NCBI GenBank assembly: GCA_047600805.1
Contig: JASGKG010000001.1
Location: forward strand, 4,030,001 to 4,094,000
Source: JADKHC01 sp047600805
GTDB lineage: Bacteria > Verrucomicrobiota > Verrucomicrobiia > Opitutales > Opitutaceae
DNA: 64,000 nucleotides
Reading direction: 5' to 3'
Within the stretch, counting starts at the first letter, position 1. Every line of letters starts with the position of its first letter. Of this stretch, positions 8,292 to 17,726 are shown in pieces. The translations under genes were made by a program, and so were the position numbers. The notes under the pieces are model-generated. The model was given only the letters and a program-made list of their open reading frames with translations. It had not been told where the DNA came from and ran no database searches.

Positions 8292-9152
8292 ATGATACAA
8301 GCGGGCCCTAATATTGCGGCATCTATCCGGCAGCGATTGAACAACGAAGCAAGGCGGCGAGGTGATCTGCCCGACCGTATTATGATACGTTTCGCCGTTG
8401 AGCGGTTGTTGCACCGACTCAGCGCGTCGCCTTACGCTCATCGGTTCGTGCTGAAGGGCGCGATGCTCTTTGCGGTGTGGAGCGACCAGCCACATCGCCC
8501 GACACGCGATGTCGATTTGCTTGGGTTCGGTCCCAGTGATGCCCATGAAATCGAAATGGTTTTTCGGTTTCTCATGGGAATGAAGATCTCGCAGCCGGAC
8601 GGCCTCGTCTTCGATGAGAAAAGCTTTTCTGTCTCCACCATCAATGAAGATGCCGCCTACGCAGGTGTTCGCGTTAAGTTTCGGGCCACATTAGACGGAG
8701 CAGTGATTCCTTTACAGATTGATATTAGTTATGGTCACGCTGTCACGCCTGGCCCGGAATCGGTGCATTTCACCAATCTATTGCCAGATTTTCCTGCGCC
8801 ACAGATTCGCGCCTATCCGGTTTACACTGTATTGGCAGAAAAGATACACGCCATCGTTGCCGGTGGCATGAGGAACAGCCGAATGAAGGACTTTTATGAC
8901 GTTTGGTTCCTGCGCACTACTCCCTCGCTTGACATGAACCAACTTCGGACCGCTGTGCAGCAGACATTTGCTCGCCGCCAAACACCGGTGCCGACCAAGG
9001 AACCAGTAGTGGCCTTTTCTGATCAATTTATTTCTGAGAAACGGGTGGAGTGGGAGCGATTCATCAGCCGAAACGGCCTCCGTGATCCGGAAGGATCATT
9101 TCAATCGGTTATTGCTCGGATTCGCGAATTTTCGCTGCCGTTGTTTTCGTGA
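8292..9152 (+). CDS. abiEii: AbiEii-type nucleotidyltransferase toxin
   Basis: AbiEii/AbiGii toxins are DNA polymerase beta-like nucleotidyltransferases, some of which modify tRNA ends and stall growth when the antitoxin or phage balance changes. The 286 aa protein shows the family core: FVLKGAMLF followed by RPTRDVDLLGFG (about residues 75-86), where the paired aspartates bind the metal, and further down a conserved EKIHAIVAGGMRNSRMKDFYDVW block (about 183-205). Length and order after abiEi fit a complete pair. Its position next to a tRNA integration site suggests acquisition by transfer. Confidence 0.85.
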   Translation: MIQAGPNIAASIRQRLNNEARRRGDLPDRIMIRFAVERLLHRLSASPYAHRFVLKGAMLFAVWSDQPHRPTRDVDLLGFGPSDAHEIEMVFRFLMGMKISQPDGLVFDEKSFSVSTINEDAAYAGVRVKFRATLDGAVIPLQIDISYGHAVTPGPESVHFTNLLPDFPAPQIRAYPVYTVLAEKIHAIVAGGMRNSRMKDFYDVWFLRTTPSLDMNQLRTAVQQTFARRQTPVPTKEPVVAFSDQFISEKRVEWERFISRNGLRDPEGSFQSVIARIREFSLPLFS

Positions 9153-9248
9153 CGCGACAAGGGTTGAGCTGGAAATGGCGTCCTTTCCGATTGCAGGCGG
9201 AATTTTTTTGGTGACTCACATTTAGATTGTTGAAGCTTTTGTCACTGC

Positions 9249-10714
9249 ATGGAATTGCGACGTCCATCTGATTTGACCAAGGCGGATCTTCCTGTGGCTC
9301 GCCGACCTGTTGGAGATTTTGCAGCGGTGGAGCCTCTGCTGGCTTTGTGCGAGGGAGGAAAGTTATATGAGGTTGAAGCGTGGATTGTCGAGGGGCGGCC
9401 TTTGCAATTTCCCCCGCCCGATGACAGAAAATTGCAACGCCGTTCAACGGCTCTGCAGATCTCGGTGAAACGACGCTTCTTCAGTCTCGCGGCTCTCTTA
9501 CTCGCCAATGGTTATGACCCGAATGGAGATTATTATGAATGTCTCTCGTCACCAGTTCGGGACAAGGATCGTGAGATGGTCGAACTCTTACTGAAATTTG
9601 GCGCCGATCCACACTCGCTAGACTTTTGTACCGTCCTTGAAACCTGCGATCGAGTACTTATGGACCGCTTCATCGAAGCGGGGATCGATCCGTGCGAAAA
9701 CAATGCTGTCGCACGCTCACTCTCTTTCAAAGGACGCCCGATTCTTGGTTTTATCCGGCAATATCGAGACAGATTCCCGTGCCTACAAGAACAGATCGAT
9801 ATAGCTCTCCACGAATTCACCGAAAACCGAGACCTTCGCGGTATCGCCTTGATGCTGTGGCTCGGAGCAGACCCTCATGCAAATACTCCCCCGACAGCCG
9901 AACCAAATTCTAGATATTATGGAGTTGGTGACACCGCTTTCGAAGCTGCCATTTGGCGGAGTGAGCCAACCGTACTAGCACCTTTTCTCAAACGACCCAT
10001 CCCCAAGGACAAGATCGATGATTTATTTCGCCTTGTCGCACATCGGGGCCAGCCAGATCTGGTAAAGCGCTTGCTCAAAGAAGGTGCCAGCCCCAACACT
10101 GCCAACGAGGATGGAAGACCTATTTTGTACGACTTCGTGCAAGCACCGCTCTGGAGAGATACACACCGAACACCATCGCCGGACAGCAGCGGAAGCAGGT
10201 CAGACAGTCGCAAGCCGAAGCGGAAGAATTGCGGGAGGTATGGGAGAACGAGCGGATTCATGGGGCCGCTGCTGCTCGACCCAAAATAACGTCGCTGGAG
10301 AAAGCTCAACTGAAAGACGCCGAGGCCGCCATGGCTGTGGTGAAGCCAACCGGTTTTTCGCTCTTGGAAGCGGCTCAGCTGGCGGCTGGCTTCGATCGGC
10401 TTCGGTTGCAGGACGCGAAGAAGGCGCTGCAACTTGTTGAAGGCGAGCCGTTCAATCTCGCAGATGCAATCAAGTTTGCGATGGCTCACAAGCTGCGGAC
10501 AACCGATTTCTCAACTATCCTTTACGATGATGCGCTCGATGCCTGCCTGAAAGAAAAAAACCACATCTCCACCGCGCACTATCAACGTCTGGCGCAAAGG
10601 GGGCGCAGCTTTGGAGAATTTATCGGCCCTAGCCGCGGTTGTTTGAAAAAGACGTCGCATAAACTCAGTTTATTCTGCGCCCTATTTTGTCGGAATCGGG
10701 AGGGCGGCCGCTAA
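9249..10714 (+). pseudogene. Ankyrin-repeat protein, frameshifted
   Basis: The first frame (9249-10289) encodes helix-pair repeats of ankyrin type, for example DREMVELLLKFGADPH and GQPDLVKRLLKEGASPNTANEDGRP. Just after that last repeat, at about 10,130, the natural continuation jumps to the -1 frame, where TALERYTPNTIAGQ and a Q/E-rich helix follow. That frame stays open to 10714 and adds a second helical region. The first frame meanwhile runs on as low-quality Ser/Arg-rich sequence. One missing base explains the pattern. The intact protein would be about 488 aa, probably a protein-binding scaffold. It could be a real pseudogene or a read error. Confidence 0.6.
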
Positions 10715-10760
10715 ACGGATCGGAATTTACCGGTTGCGATTTGGAGTAGACGCCGGGTCT

Positions 10761-12311
10761 TCAGCGGCTTCTGGTCCCGGATATTTCGCAATAGATTAGC
10801 TCTCCTCCCGTGATGCTGACTGAAACTTCGCGTCGCGAAAGTTTTCGCTTCGACGATATGCGTTCAGAAGACACGAGTGTGCCGTCGGCTCTGAGCAAAC
10901 GGGTGGCGCCTTTCACGGGCGTTTTGAGAGTGACTGTGGCATGGCGCGTGTCCGGGATGAGTGCTGTGTCGGGCGGGTTGCTTCGCTTCGTGCCGAACCA
11001 AATTGCGACGATCGTGCGGCCATCCTCGAGTGCGAAGCCCCGTATGTTTGGAGCATCATTGTTTTCGGTCTGCACGTGCGCATCGACTTCGACGACGCGG
11101 TAAGGCTGCTGGAACCACTGCGCAAGCAACGCGAAAGCCTGCGCAGCGGGTTTGTTCGTGCCTGCGACGTTGCGGATTCCGAGATGGCGGTTGTTATCGT
11201 CGCCGATGACGTTTTCACCCGGCGGGAGATCGTTGATTCTATACCAAGCGACAAGAGGCAATCGCTTCGTGGCTAGGCATGACACGAAGGTCCGCGCGAG
11301 AGCTGTCGCTTGCGCTTCGTCCGTGTGTTCGCCTTCGAAATGCGCGTGATAGATTCCTGAGACAGCCGCGCGTCCATCCACGGAGCTATAACCGGTTTCA
11401 GCCATCCAAAGTGGCTCATTTTCACCGTAGGTCTTAACGATGGAAGCAGCGCGCTCCACATACGATGGCAAGCTCTCGATCGGGTCCGGGTGCCACGTTT
11501 CGAAGTAGCTGTGGATGTTTACTACATCGACAGCGGGAGCGATTTTGTCGATTGCAAAAAGTTGTTCCAGGAAATCGGTTTCACCAGCGAGGCCGCCGAG
11601 AACGATGGTTGCGCGAGGATCAGATTCTCGGACTGCTAGGCTTCCCGCTCGGACCAGATCGGCAAACTCCTCATGTGTCCCCAGCCAATAGGCGGGATTA
11701 TCTGGTTCGTTCCAGAGTTCCCACGAGGAAATGTCATCTCGGTACCGATGCACGATGGCCGCCATAAACCGGGCGAAATCTTCGGCGTCGCGCGGCGGCG
11801 AGCGCCAGAAATTTTCGCCCTGATCTTTCGCGGCCCATTTCGGTGTGTAGCAAACGTAAGGAATTAGCCGGATGTGATATTTCTTAACGGCCGTGTGAAC
11901 AAACTCATCCCAAAACGCCCAATCGTACTGGCCGCGCTCCGGCTCTATGGCGTCCCAGCCGAAGGCGATCCTCAGCCCTTTCGCGCCGGACCGTTCTGCC
12001 AACTCGAGATCTTCATACGCGTGAGCTAACGAACGTGTTTCTTCCGGATAATCCTCGCACAGTCCCAGGGTGGAAGTTGTCCATTTGTCACTTTCTTTTT
12101 GCGAACCAGTCGGCGTGCTGCAGGAGCTTAGCAACGACAGCGCGAGTGCGCCGGCAAAGAGCCGGCAGGCAGAAAGCGTTCTGGAAAATGTCTGTGCGAA
12201 AGGCACGGAGCGCTGACAGTTCGACGTGTTGCCGGTGCCGTGGGGGCGCCCCGGAGGAAATTCGTTTTTAGAAATGGGATTGGCACCGCTGTTTCGTTGA
12301 TATCTGTTCAA
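10761..12311 (-). CDS. Lipoprotein glycoside hydrolase, clan GH-A (GH39-like)
   Basis: A TIM-barrel glycosidase is predicted. Two carboxylates characteristic of clan GH-A are visible: the acid/base Glu in SSWELWNEPDNP and the nucleophile Glu in LWMAETGYS, about 120 residues later. GRTIVAIWFGTKR and following strands form a C-terminal beta domain. A lipobox (LALSLLSSCS) with an upstream hydrophobic stretch predicts an outer-membrane or periplasmic lipoprotein. The ATG at 12311 would begin only 3 bp from the start of apt and give a 60-residue leader. The in-frame GTG at 12206 gives a far more normal signal peptide and may be the true start. The substrate is unknown; GH39, GH5 and GH42-like families are all possible. 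Confidence 0.7.
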   Translation of the reverse strand: MNRYQRNSGANPISKNEFPPGRPHGTGNTSNCQRSVPFAQTFSRTLSACRLFAGALALSLLSSCSTPTGSQKESDKWTTSTLGLCEDYPEETRSLAHAYEDLELAERSGAKGLRIAFGWDAIEPERGQYDWAFWDEFVHTAVKKYHIRLIPYVCYTPKWAAKDQGENFWRSPPRDAEDFARFMAAIVHRYRDDISSWELWNEPDNPAYWLGTHEEFADLVRAGSLAVRESDPRATIVLGGLAGETDFLEQLFAIDKIAPAVDVVNIHSYFETWHPDPIESLPSYVERAASIVKTYGENEPLWMAETGYSSVDGRAAVSGIYHAHFEGEHTDEAQATALARTFVSCLATKRLPLVAWYRINDLPPGENVIGDDNNRHLGIRNVAGTNKPAAQAFALLAQWFQQPYRVVEVDAHVQTENNDAPNIRGFALEDGRTIVAIWFGTKRSNPPDTALIPDTRHATVTLKTPVKGATRLLRADGTLVSSERISSKRKLSRREVSVSITGGELIYCEISGTRSR

Positions 12312-12314
12312 AGC

Positions 12315-12857
12315 ATGAGCCCCTCAGCCCTCATCAAATCGAAGATCCGAACGGTGCGCGATTGGCCAAAAGTCGGCGTGAATTTCCGCGATGTGACGAC
12401 GCTTTTTCACGCTCCAGAGGCGTTTCGAGCGGCGATAGACGCGTTTGCCGCTGATTGTGCGACTCAAAAAATCGACATTCTCGCAGCCATCGATGCGCGT
12501 GGTTTTATTTTGGGCGGAGCGCTGGCCTATCGTCTGAACAAACCTTTCGCGCTCGTTCGCAAAAAGGGGAAACTTCCGTTCAAAACACTTTCCGAGGACT
12601 ACAGCCTCGAGTACGGCACGGCGACGGTGGAAATCCACGCCGATGCCTGCAAGCCAGGCGACCGCATCTTGATCGTCGACGACTTGATCGCCACGGGCGG
12701 CACTTTGCTGGCGGCCGCAAAACTCTTTCGTCTGCTCCATGGCGAGGTCGTAGGCGTGGCAGCGATCATCGATTTACCGGAATTAGGTGGTTCGGCTCGG
12801 TTGCGCGCAGCAGGATTGAATGTCCATGCGTTGTGCGAATTCACCGAAAGCGAATGA
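12315..12857 (+). CDS. apt: Adenine phosphoribosyltransferase
   Basis: APRT converts adenine and PRPP to AMP in purine salvage. From the ATG at 12315 the protein is 180 aa, the standard length. It has the N-terminal KVGVNFRDVTTLF segment, the IDARGFILGGALA hood-facing motif and the PRPP-binding loop ILIVDDLIATGGTLLAA (about residues 117-133). Longer in-frame starts exist upstream, but they lie inside the divergent gene's leader and add sequence unlike the family. Confidence 0.95.
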   Translation: MSPSALIKSKIRTVRDWPKVGVNFRDVTTLFHAPEAFRAAIDAFAADCATQKIDILAAIDARGFILGGALAYRLNKPFALVRKKGKLPFKTLSEDYSLEYGTATVEIHADACKPGDRILIVDDLIATGGTLLAAAKLFRLLHGEVVGVAAIIDLPELGGSARLRAAGLNVHALCEFTESE

Positions 12858-12901
12858 TCGTGGCGGCCTGAACCCCTAGCGCACGGATCGCTCTGTTCAA
12901 A

Positions 12902-13882
12902 ATGGCCGAACCGCTCACGATTTGGACGAATGCGAAGTTCGATGCTGCGGCGACCAAGCTGCTGGAGGAGGCCGTACGGCCTCACCGGATGGTTTTCAGC
13001 TCGAATGCTTCGGCGTCGGTTTTAAACGCGAGTCAGCGTGATGCCGCTCTTGAGCGTGCGGACATTGCCTTCGGGCAGCCTGACGCTAACCAAGTCATAG
13101 AGTGTGCGCGGCTGAGGTGGGTGGAATTGACGTCTGCGGGATTCACGCGCTATGACCGCGAAGACTTCCGCGAAGAATTTCGGCGACGCGGAGCCGCCTT
13201 CACGAATGCCTCGAGCGTGTTTGCAGAGCCGTGCGCGCAGCACGCGCTCGCGATGGTACTGGCTTGCGCGCGACAGCTCTTGCCGTCTTACGCCGACCAG
13301 CTTGGCGACAGGCCGTGGCAGCACTTGGAACGGCGTGCGGACTCCCGCCTACTCAACGGCCAAACGGTTCTGTTGCTTGGTTATGGTGCGATCGGGCGGC
13401 GTCTCGCGGAACTGCTGGCACCTTTTCGGATGAAAATTTACGCGGTGCGCCGCAAGACCTACAGCGAACCTGGCATCCACGTGATCCCGGAGGAGAAGCT
13501 CAGCTCTGTCATCGCGATGGCTGATCACGTGGTGAATGTCCTGCCGGAAAATCCGTCGACGATAAACTACGTCAACGCCCGTCGACTTTCCTGGTGCAAG
13601 CGCGGCACGCGCTTTTACAACGTGGGCCGTGGCACAACGGTCGATCAAAATGCTTTGTTGGAGGCGCTTGGTTCGGGTAAACTCGGTGCGGCCTATCTCG
13701 ACGTGACTGATCCGGAACCGCTGCCGCCGCATCATCCGTTGTGGTCGTCGCCGAACTGTTTTATCACACCGCATTCCGCCGGAGGTCGCCACGATCAGGA
13801 CGATGCCTTGGTGAAGCATTTCCTAGCGAACCTGCGTTGTTTCATTTCCGGCGATCCCGGTTGGAGCGACCGAATTCTCTAG
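12902..13882 (+). CDS. D-2-hydroxyacid dehydrogenase
   Basis: This 326 aa protein belongs to the NAD(P)-dependent D-isomer 2-hydroxyacid dehydrogenase family. The nucleotide-binding Rossmann motif is LLGYGAIGRRLAELL (about residues 159-173). Catalytic residues are recognisable as Arg in NVGRGTTVDQ, Glu in DVTDPEPLPPHHPL and His in TPHSAGG. The substrate (glyoxylate, hydroxypyruvate, phosphoglycerate or another) cannot be told. It follows apt by 44 bp on the same strand and may be co-transcribed. Confidence 0.88.
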   Translation: MAEPLTIWTNAKFDAAATKLLEEAVRPHRMVFSSNASASVLNASQRDAALERADIAFGQPDANQVIECARLRWVELTSAGFTRYDREDFREEFRRRGAAFTNASSVFAEPCAQHALAMVLACARQLLPSYADQLGDRPWQHLERRADSRLLNGQTVLLLGYGAIGRRLAELLAPFRMKIYAVRRKTYSEPGIHVIPEEKLSSVIAMADHVVNVLPENPSTINYVNARRLSWCKRGTRFYNVGRGTTVDQNALLEALGSGKLGAAYLDVTDPEPLPPHHPLWSSPNCFITPHSAGGRHDQDDALVKHFLANLRCFISGDPGWSDRIL

Positions 13883-13997
13883 ATGTCTAACCGGATTTAA
13901 CGGATAAGTTTTCCAGTCGTTCCTGCGATGCTTTGGAGTTCCATCCCGGGCGTCCTGTTGCCCAGGTTTGATCTCGTGGGCCAGCCTGAATTCGGAC

Positions 13998-15098
13998 CTA
14001 CTTTGGCAGGGTGAGCCAAAACGTGCTTCCCTGCCCAACGGTGCTGATGACTCCGATTTGGCCGCCGTGCGCCTCAACCACCATCTTGGAGAAAGTGAGA
14101 CCGAGGCCTGAGCCGGGAATCTTGGTTTTTTGACCGACCTCCCCGAATTTTTCGAAAACTTTTTCCAAATGCTCAGGCGCGATGCCGCATCCGGTATCGG
14201 AAACCTCGATATGAGCCGCTGCGGCCTCGTTTTTTACACTGAGGCGGATTTCTCCGAAGTTTGGAGTAAATTTCAACGCATTCCCAAGCAAGTTGCCCAG
14301 CACGCGGCGGATGAGGTCGGGATCGACGTTGGCGAGGACTGGTTCCGTTGCGGAAGAAACAACCGAGCGCGTGCCGACCAGCGGCTGCAGCATGCGAAGG
14401 GCGTCTTGAGCCAGCGAAACAAGATTGGTGTTTTGCCGGTGCAGCTCCAGTTTTCCCGCCTCGAGACGGCTCACGTCCAGCAACTGTGAGACGAGCTCGA
14501 TAAGCTGGGAAATGCTGCGCATCGAATTGGTGAGCAGTTCGTCCGACTCGGCGGAATACGCGATCGTCGCCTTCAAAAGTTCCAGGCTCAGCTGCACCGC
14601 CGCGAGCGGGGATCGCATATCGTGGGCGATCATGTGGGTGAGGCTGTCGCGCAGGGTTTCCAGCTCTTTGAGTTCAGCGTAGCTGTGCCGCAGCTGGATT
14701 TTTTGTCGTTGGAGTTCGAGGTGCGTGCGGACGCGGGCATCGACCTCCTCGAATTGGAACGGCTTGCTCACGTAGTCGACGCCTCCGGCCTGAAACGCGC
14801 GCACCTTGTCTTCGGTGTCGTTGAGCGCGCTGATAAAGAGCACGGGAATGTCGCGCCAGCGTTCTTCAGCCTTCAGCCTCCGGCACACTTCATAACCATT
14901 CATGCCCGGCATGGTGACGTCCAGCAGGATGAGATCTGGGATCTGGGCTTCGATGGCGCGCAGCGCCATTTCGCCGCTGGTGACGGGACGCACCTTGTAG
15001 CCATGGTCCTTGAACACGCCTGTCAACAGCTGAAGGTTGGCCGCCGTGTCGTCGACGACCAGAATATTGGCCACGGGAGTATTTTGGATCGGCGTCAT
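13998..15098 (-). CDS. Receiver-histidine kinase (two-component) protein
   Basis: This protein has an N-terminal response-regulator receiver domain with ILVVDD (residues 11-16) and phospho-acceptor Asp in LILLDVTMPGMNG, followed by a coiled linker and a histidine kinase core. In the kinase the H box is LTHMIAHDMRSPLAAV, the N box is NLLGNALKF, and G boxes are VSDTGCGIAPEH and PGSGLGLTFSKMVVEAHGG. The architecture is receiver-HisKA-HATPase, a soluble kinase likely fed by an upstream kinase. The ATG at 15098 overlaps the TGA of the upstream kinase remnant as ATGA, so the two genes were once translationally coupled. Upstream in-frame codons encode out-of-frame debris of that gene. Confidence 0.88.
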   Translation of the reverse strand: MTPIQNTPVANILVVDDTAANLQLLTGVFKDHGYKVRPVTSGEMALRAIEAQIPDLILLDVTMPGMNGYEVCRRLKAEERWRDIPVLFISALNDTEDKVRAFQAGGVDYVSKPFQFEEVDARVRTHLELQRQKIQLRHSYAELKELETLRDSLTHMIAHDMRSPLAAVQLSLELLKATIAYSAESDELLTNSMRSISQLIELVSQLLDVSRLEAGKLELHRQNTNLVSLAQDALRMLQPLVGTRSVVSSATEPVLANVDPDLIRRVLGNLLGNALKFTPNFGEIRLSVKNEAAAAHIEVSDTGCGIAPEHLEKVFEKFGEVGQKTKIPGSGLGLTFSKMVVEAHGGQIGVISTVGQGSTFWLTLPK

Positions 15099-16350
15099 GG
15101 TTGAGGAGGTGTGGAAATGTCTGGCAGAAGAGCGGCAAGGCCGTCCCAATCGAAACGGTTCGCGAGGGCTCGGAGCTGATTCGCGGTGCCGGGTGCCACT
15201 TCGTTCATTTTTGCGAGCTGGGCGAGGATGGCGTCGAGGTCCGCGGCAGTCAGGGCCTGGCGCAACGGTGCGACAAAGGATTGCGGAATCTCGATCTTGG
15301 TGGGAGGCGTGGGTGCGGTCCCCCCGAAGTTTCATATTCGTAGTGGAGGTCCAACATTCCGCGCAGGCATTCGAGGAGGTCGTCGTCGCGGAAAGGTTTA
15401 CCCATGAAGGCGTCGACGCCGTGCATGGGTTCCTGCTGGTCGCGGATGACGCTGGCGGAAAGTCCCAGGATTTTGACTTTATCGCCGCCGGGCAGGGCGC
15501 GGATTCGACGTGTTGCCTCGACGCCGTCCATCAGGGGCATGCGCAGGTCCATGACGATGGCTTGAGGCGTTTCCTTTTCAAACAGCACGATTGCTTCTGC
15601 GCCGTTGGTTGCGGAGATTGCGTTGAAGCCGATGTTGACGAGGAGCTCGGAAAGGAGACGTCGGTTGTCAGACTGATCGTCGACCACGAGGATCTTGGGT
15701 AGAGGCGCTCCGGCCCCGAGCCGTAGAACGTGGCGGGCGGCCGGTTTTCCCTCGGTGGGCACCTTTTCCGTCAGCGAGCCAAATCGCAAGGTGACGGTGA
15801 ATGTGCTGCCTTGTCCGACCTCGCTGCGCAGCGTGATATCGCCGCTCATCATGCGTGCAAACTCCCGGCTGATGGCGAGGCCCAGACCGGTGCCGCCGCC
15901 GGCCGCGCGTCCGGTCGCGGTTTGCTCGAAGGGTTGAAACAGACGGGCCATCTCGGTGCAGCTGATGCCAGGACCTGTGTCTTCCACAACCGCCTGCATG
16001 AGCCAGTCGCCGTTGTTTTCCTGGGAGCAAATTATTCGTGTGACGATATGGCCTCGTTCGGTGAACTTTACCGCGTTGCCGATCAGGTTGATGAAAATTT
16101 GCCGGGTCTTGCCCTCGTCGGCGAGAACGCGTGCTGGCAGCCTTGAAAGACCCTCAAGCGAAAAGGCGATGCCCTTGGCTTCGCACTTTGCGTGGAACAT
16201 TGAATACATGTCTTTGAACAGGCTGTGAAGATCGGTGGGGGACTGATTGAGCGTCGCGCGTTGGGCCTCGATCTTCGATATTTCCAGCACGTCGTTGAGA
16301 AGATTGAGGAGGTAGGCCCCGTTGCGATCGACGGTCTCCAGATGGTCGCG
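15095..16350 (-). pseudogene. Hybrid histidine kinase, 5' truncated and frameshifted
   Basis: The remaining part encodes the end of the dimerisation helix (RDHLET, then LLNDVLEISKIEAQR), a HATPase domain (N box NLIGNAVKF, G boxes VEDTGPGIS and GGTGLGLAISREF) and a receiver domain (ILVVDDQSDNRR, Asp in IVMDLRMPLMDG, Lys in GKPFRDDDL). The phospho-accepting His and everything before it are missing: the gene stops matching at about 16,350. In the C-run at 15320-15325 the frame also breaks. One frame ends at 15250 with Arg/Pro-rich junk, while the neighbouring frame continues sensibly for about 70 residues to a TGA overlapping the next start. Confidence 0.8.
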
Positions 16351-16495
16351 CTGGGTTTACGTTGGAGTCGATTACCGCAAGCGAACTCGCTAACGCCGTC
16401 GAAGACGACACACCGCGCATCGTTCTCGTGAAGGGGACCATCACTGCTAATCAGATCCGCCCGGGAAAGAACAAAACGATCAAAGGCGTGAGTGG
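16351..16495 (+). pseudogene. Pectate lyase (PL1-like) N-terminal fragment
   Basis: In frame with the downstream ORF, about 48 codons encode ASELANAVEDDTPRIVLVKG and then RPGKNKTIKGV. This is the first coil of PL1 pectate lyases (an aDL.aAl..d.PR.i.v.GtI pattern followed by a gsNkTI.G pattern). The rest of the parallel beta-helix is absent, so it is a recombination scrap between the broken kinase gene and the TniQ-like sequence. The codons continue straight into the next protein without a stop. Confidence 0.5.
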
Positions 16496-17417
16496 CTCCG
16501 GAAAACCACAGCTACGCTTCGCCGCGCAGTCTGACGTGGCCCACTGCACGCATTGCGGCCACCCGAAGCATGTCCGGCAGGATAGCGAGATCGCGTTGCC
16601 TGACGACTTCAATAGCTGGTGTGCGGGACAAGTTGAAAAACTTTTGGCTGCTGCAGGACAGGGAGCTCTTGAGACAACCAGCAGCGATATACGTGGACAC
16701 AATCTAAGGGCCAGTGCATCGCTTCCTGGGATCGGCGGAATTACCGGCCTTTCAGGTAAGCTTGTGGTTGGAAGGAATACGGCGTGGTGTTGGCTTCACG
16801 AGGACAGGGATATGCCACTCGTTGCTGCACTCAAATGGGCATGGGTTGTCGGTGTTGATGCCACTGAGCTCTTCTCCAAGAAGCTAACGGTTGATGAACT
16901 GGTTTACAGGCCTCTCCCAGACCCCATCAAGGTGCGAAAGAAGAAGACGCGAAATGCTTCTGTTCCACCTAATTCAACCCTGCTTTACTTGACTGCGCTC
17001 AAGCTGGCGGCGACTAATCCGTTTATTGCTCCTCGCGTCGATGAATTGGTTAAACAATCGGGTGTTCATCTTAAACACCCAGCGTTCAAGGACCCCCAGT
17101 TTGTACGCCTGATGCAAAGACTCCGGAATCATGAGCGGAATTTTCTGCACAAGGAACGGGTCTGGCGAGAAGTCCTCGATGTTCACAATGCAGCACTCAA
17201 AGTCATTGCTCGAGGAAGCCGAGTGACTCGTCGCCGCGTTGGAAGCGAGATGACCAAGCCGGGATGCTTCTGCGGCCCCTTGGCGAGGGCGTATTTAAAG
17301 TGGTTTAAAAAGCGGACTCAAAACGCAAAACTACCACTCGGCCCTAAGCGTATTCCGGTGGATGTCCGAGCGTATTGGGATCTAGTGCGACACTCAGAAA
17401 CAACAAAGGGCAGCTAA
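16362..17417 (+). CDS. TniQ-like protein with a foreign N-terminus
   Basis: After the pectate lyase-like first 45 residues, the 351 aa frame encodes a CTHCG zinc-knuckle start, then GITGLSGKLVVGRNTAWCWL and a following helix pair in the layout of the TniQ helix-turn-helix, and a basic C-terminal half (RRRVGSEMTKPG, LKWFKKRTQ). TniQ/TnsD-family proteins choose targets for Tn7-like transposons. No tnsA, tnsB or tnsC gene is nearby, so it is at best an orphan. The ATG at 16362 belongs to the pectate lyase scrap, so expression is doubtful. The family assignment is tentative. Its TAA lies in the loop of a terminator hairpin. Confidence 0.35.
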   Translation: MESITASELANAVEDDTPRIVLVKGTITANQIRPGKNKTIKGVSGSGKPQLRFAAQSDVAHCTHCGHPKHVRQDSEIALPDDFNSWCAGQVEKLLAAAGQGALETTSSDIRGHNLRASASLPGIGGITGLSGKLVVGRNTAWCWLHEDRDMPLVAALKWAWVVGVDATELFSKKLTVDELVYRPLPDPIKVRKKKTRNASVPPNSTLLYLTALKLAATNPFIAPRVDELVKQSGVHLKHPAFKDPQFVRLMQRLRNHERNFLHKERVWREVLDVHNAALKVIARGSRVTRRRVGSEMTKPGCFCGPLARAYLKWFKKRTQNAKLPLGPKRIPVDVRAYWDLVRHSETTKGS

Positions 17418-17434
17418 ACGCTGCCCTTCGTTTT
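17408..17434 (+). terminator. Rho-independent terminator overlapping the stop codon
   Basis: GGGCAGC (17408-17414) pairs with GCTGCCC (17420-17426), the 5-nt loop contains the TAA of the TniQ-like gene, and TTCGTTTT follows. CTGCCCTTCGTTTT is repeated at 17533-17546. Confidence 0.8.
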
Positions 17435-17518
17435 AACCGCGAATCGAAAATCGCTGCCGTGTAAAATCTCGGGAGCCAATTTAATGACCATAGCCACATC
17501 GCCTGCGCTCGTGTATGC

Positions 17519-17586
17519 TTGGAAGCAATACACTGCCCTTCGTTTTCGGAAGCAATTCGCTGACTTTCGGTCGGAGAATTGCTTCC
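17519..17586. repeat. Inverted and direct repeats around GGAAGCAAT
   Basis: GGAAGCAATTC at 17548-17558 is perfectly inverted at 17576-17586, and a third partial copy (TTGGAAGCAAT) lies at 17519-17529. The 17533-17546 copy of the terminator tail lies between them. The arrangement looks like duplicated terminator or transposon-end debris. The rest of the 17435-17963 gap holds no gene I can support. Confidence 0.5.
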
Positions 17587-17726
17587 AAGGATAAATCCCA
17601 GCGACTTACGTCATATAAAATGGTGGAGGTGGCGGGAGTTGAATTCGATTTGTGGCGGGTATGCAACCTGCTGAAATTACGTAACTAACATAAATTTCCA
17701 GTATAAATATTTTCGAGCAAATTTGA

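Noticed and set aside
15098..15335. Extended N-terminus for the receiver-kinase from the start at 15335
   Set aside because: The 79 extra codons are the upstream kinase's tail read in the wrong frame (Arg/Pro-rich); the ATG at 15098 begins right before the receiver domain.
14622..15702. Long plus-strand frames opposite the two kinase genes
   Set aside because: The minus-strand products carry full receiver and kinase motifs; the plus-strand frames do not.
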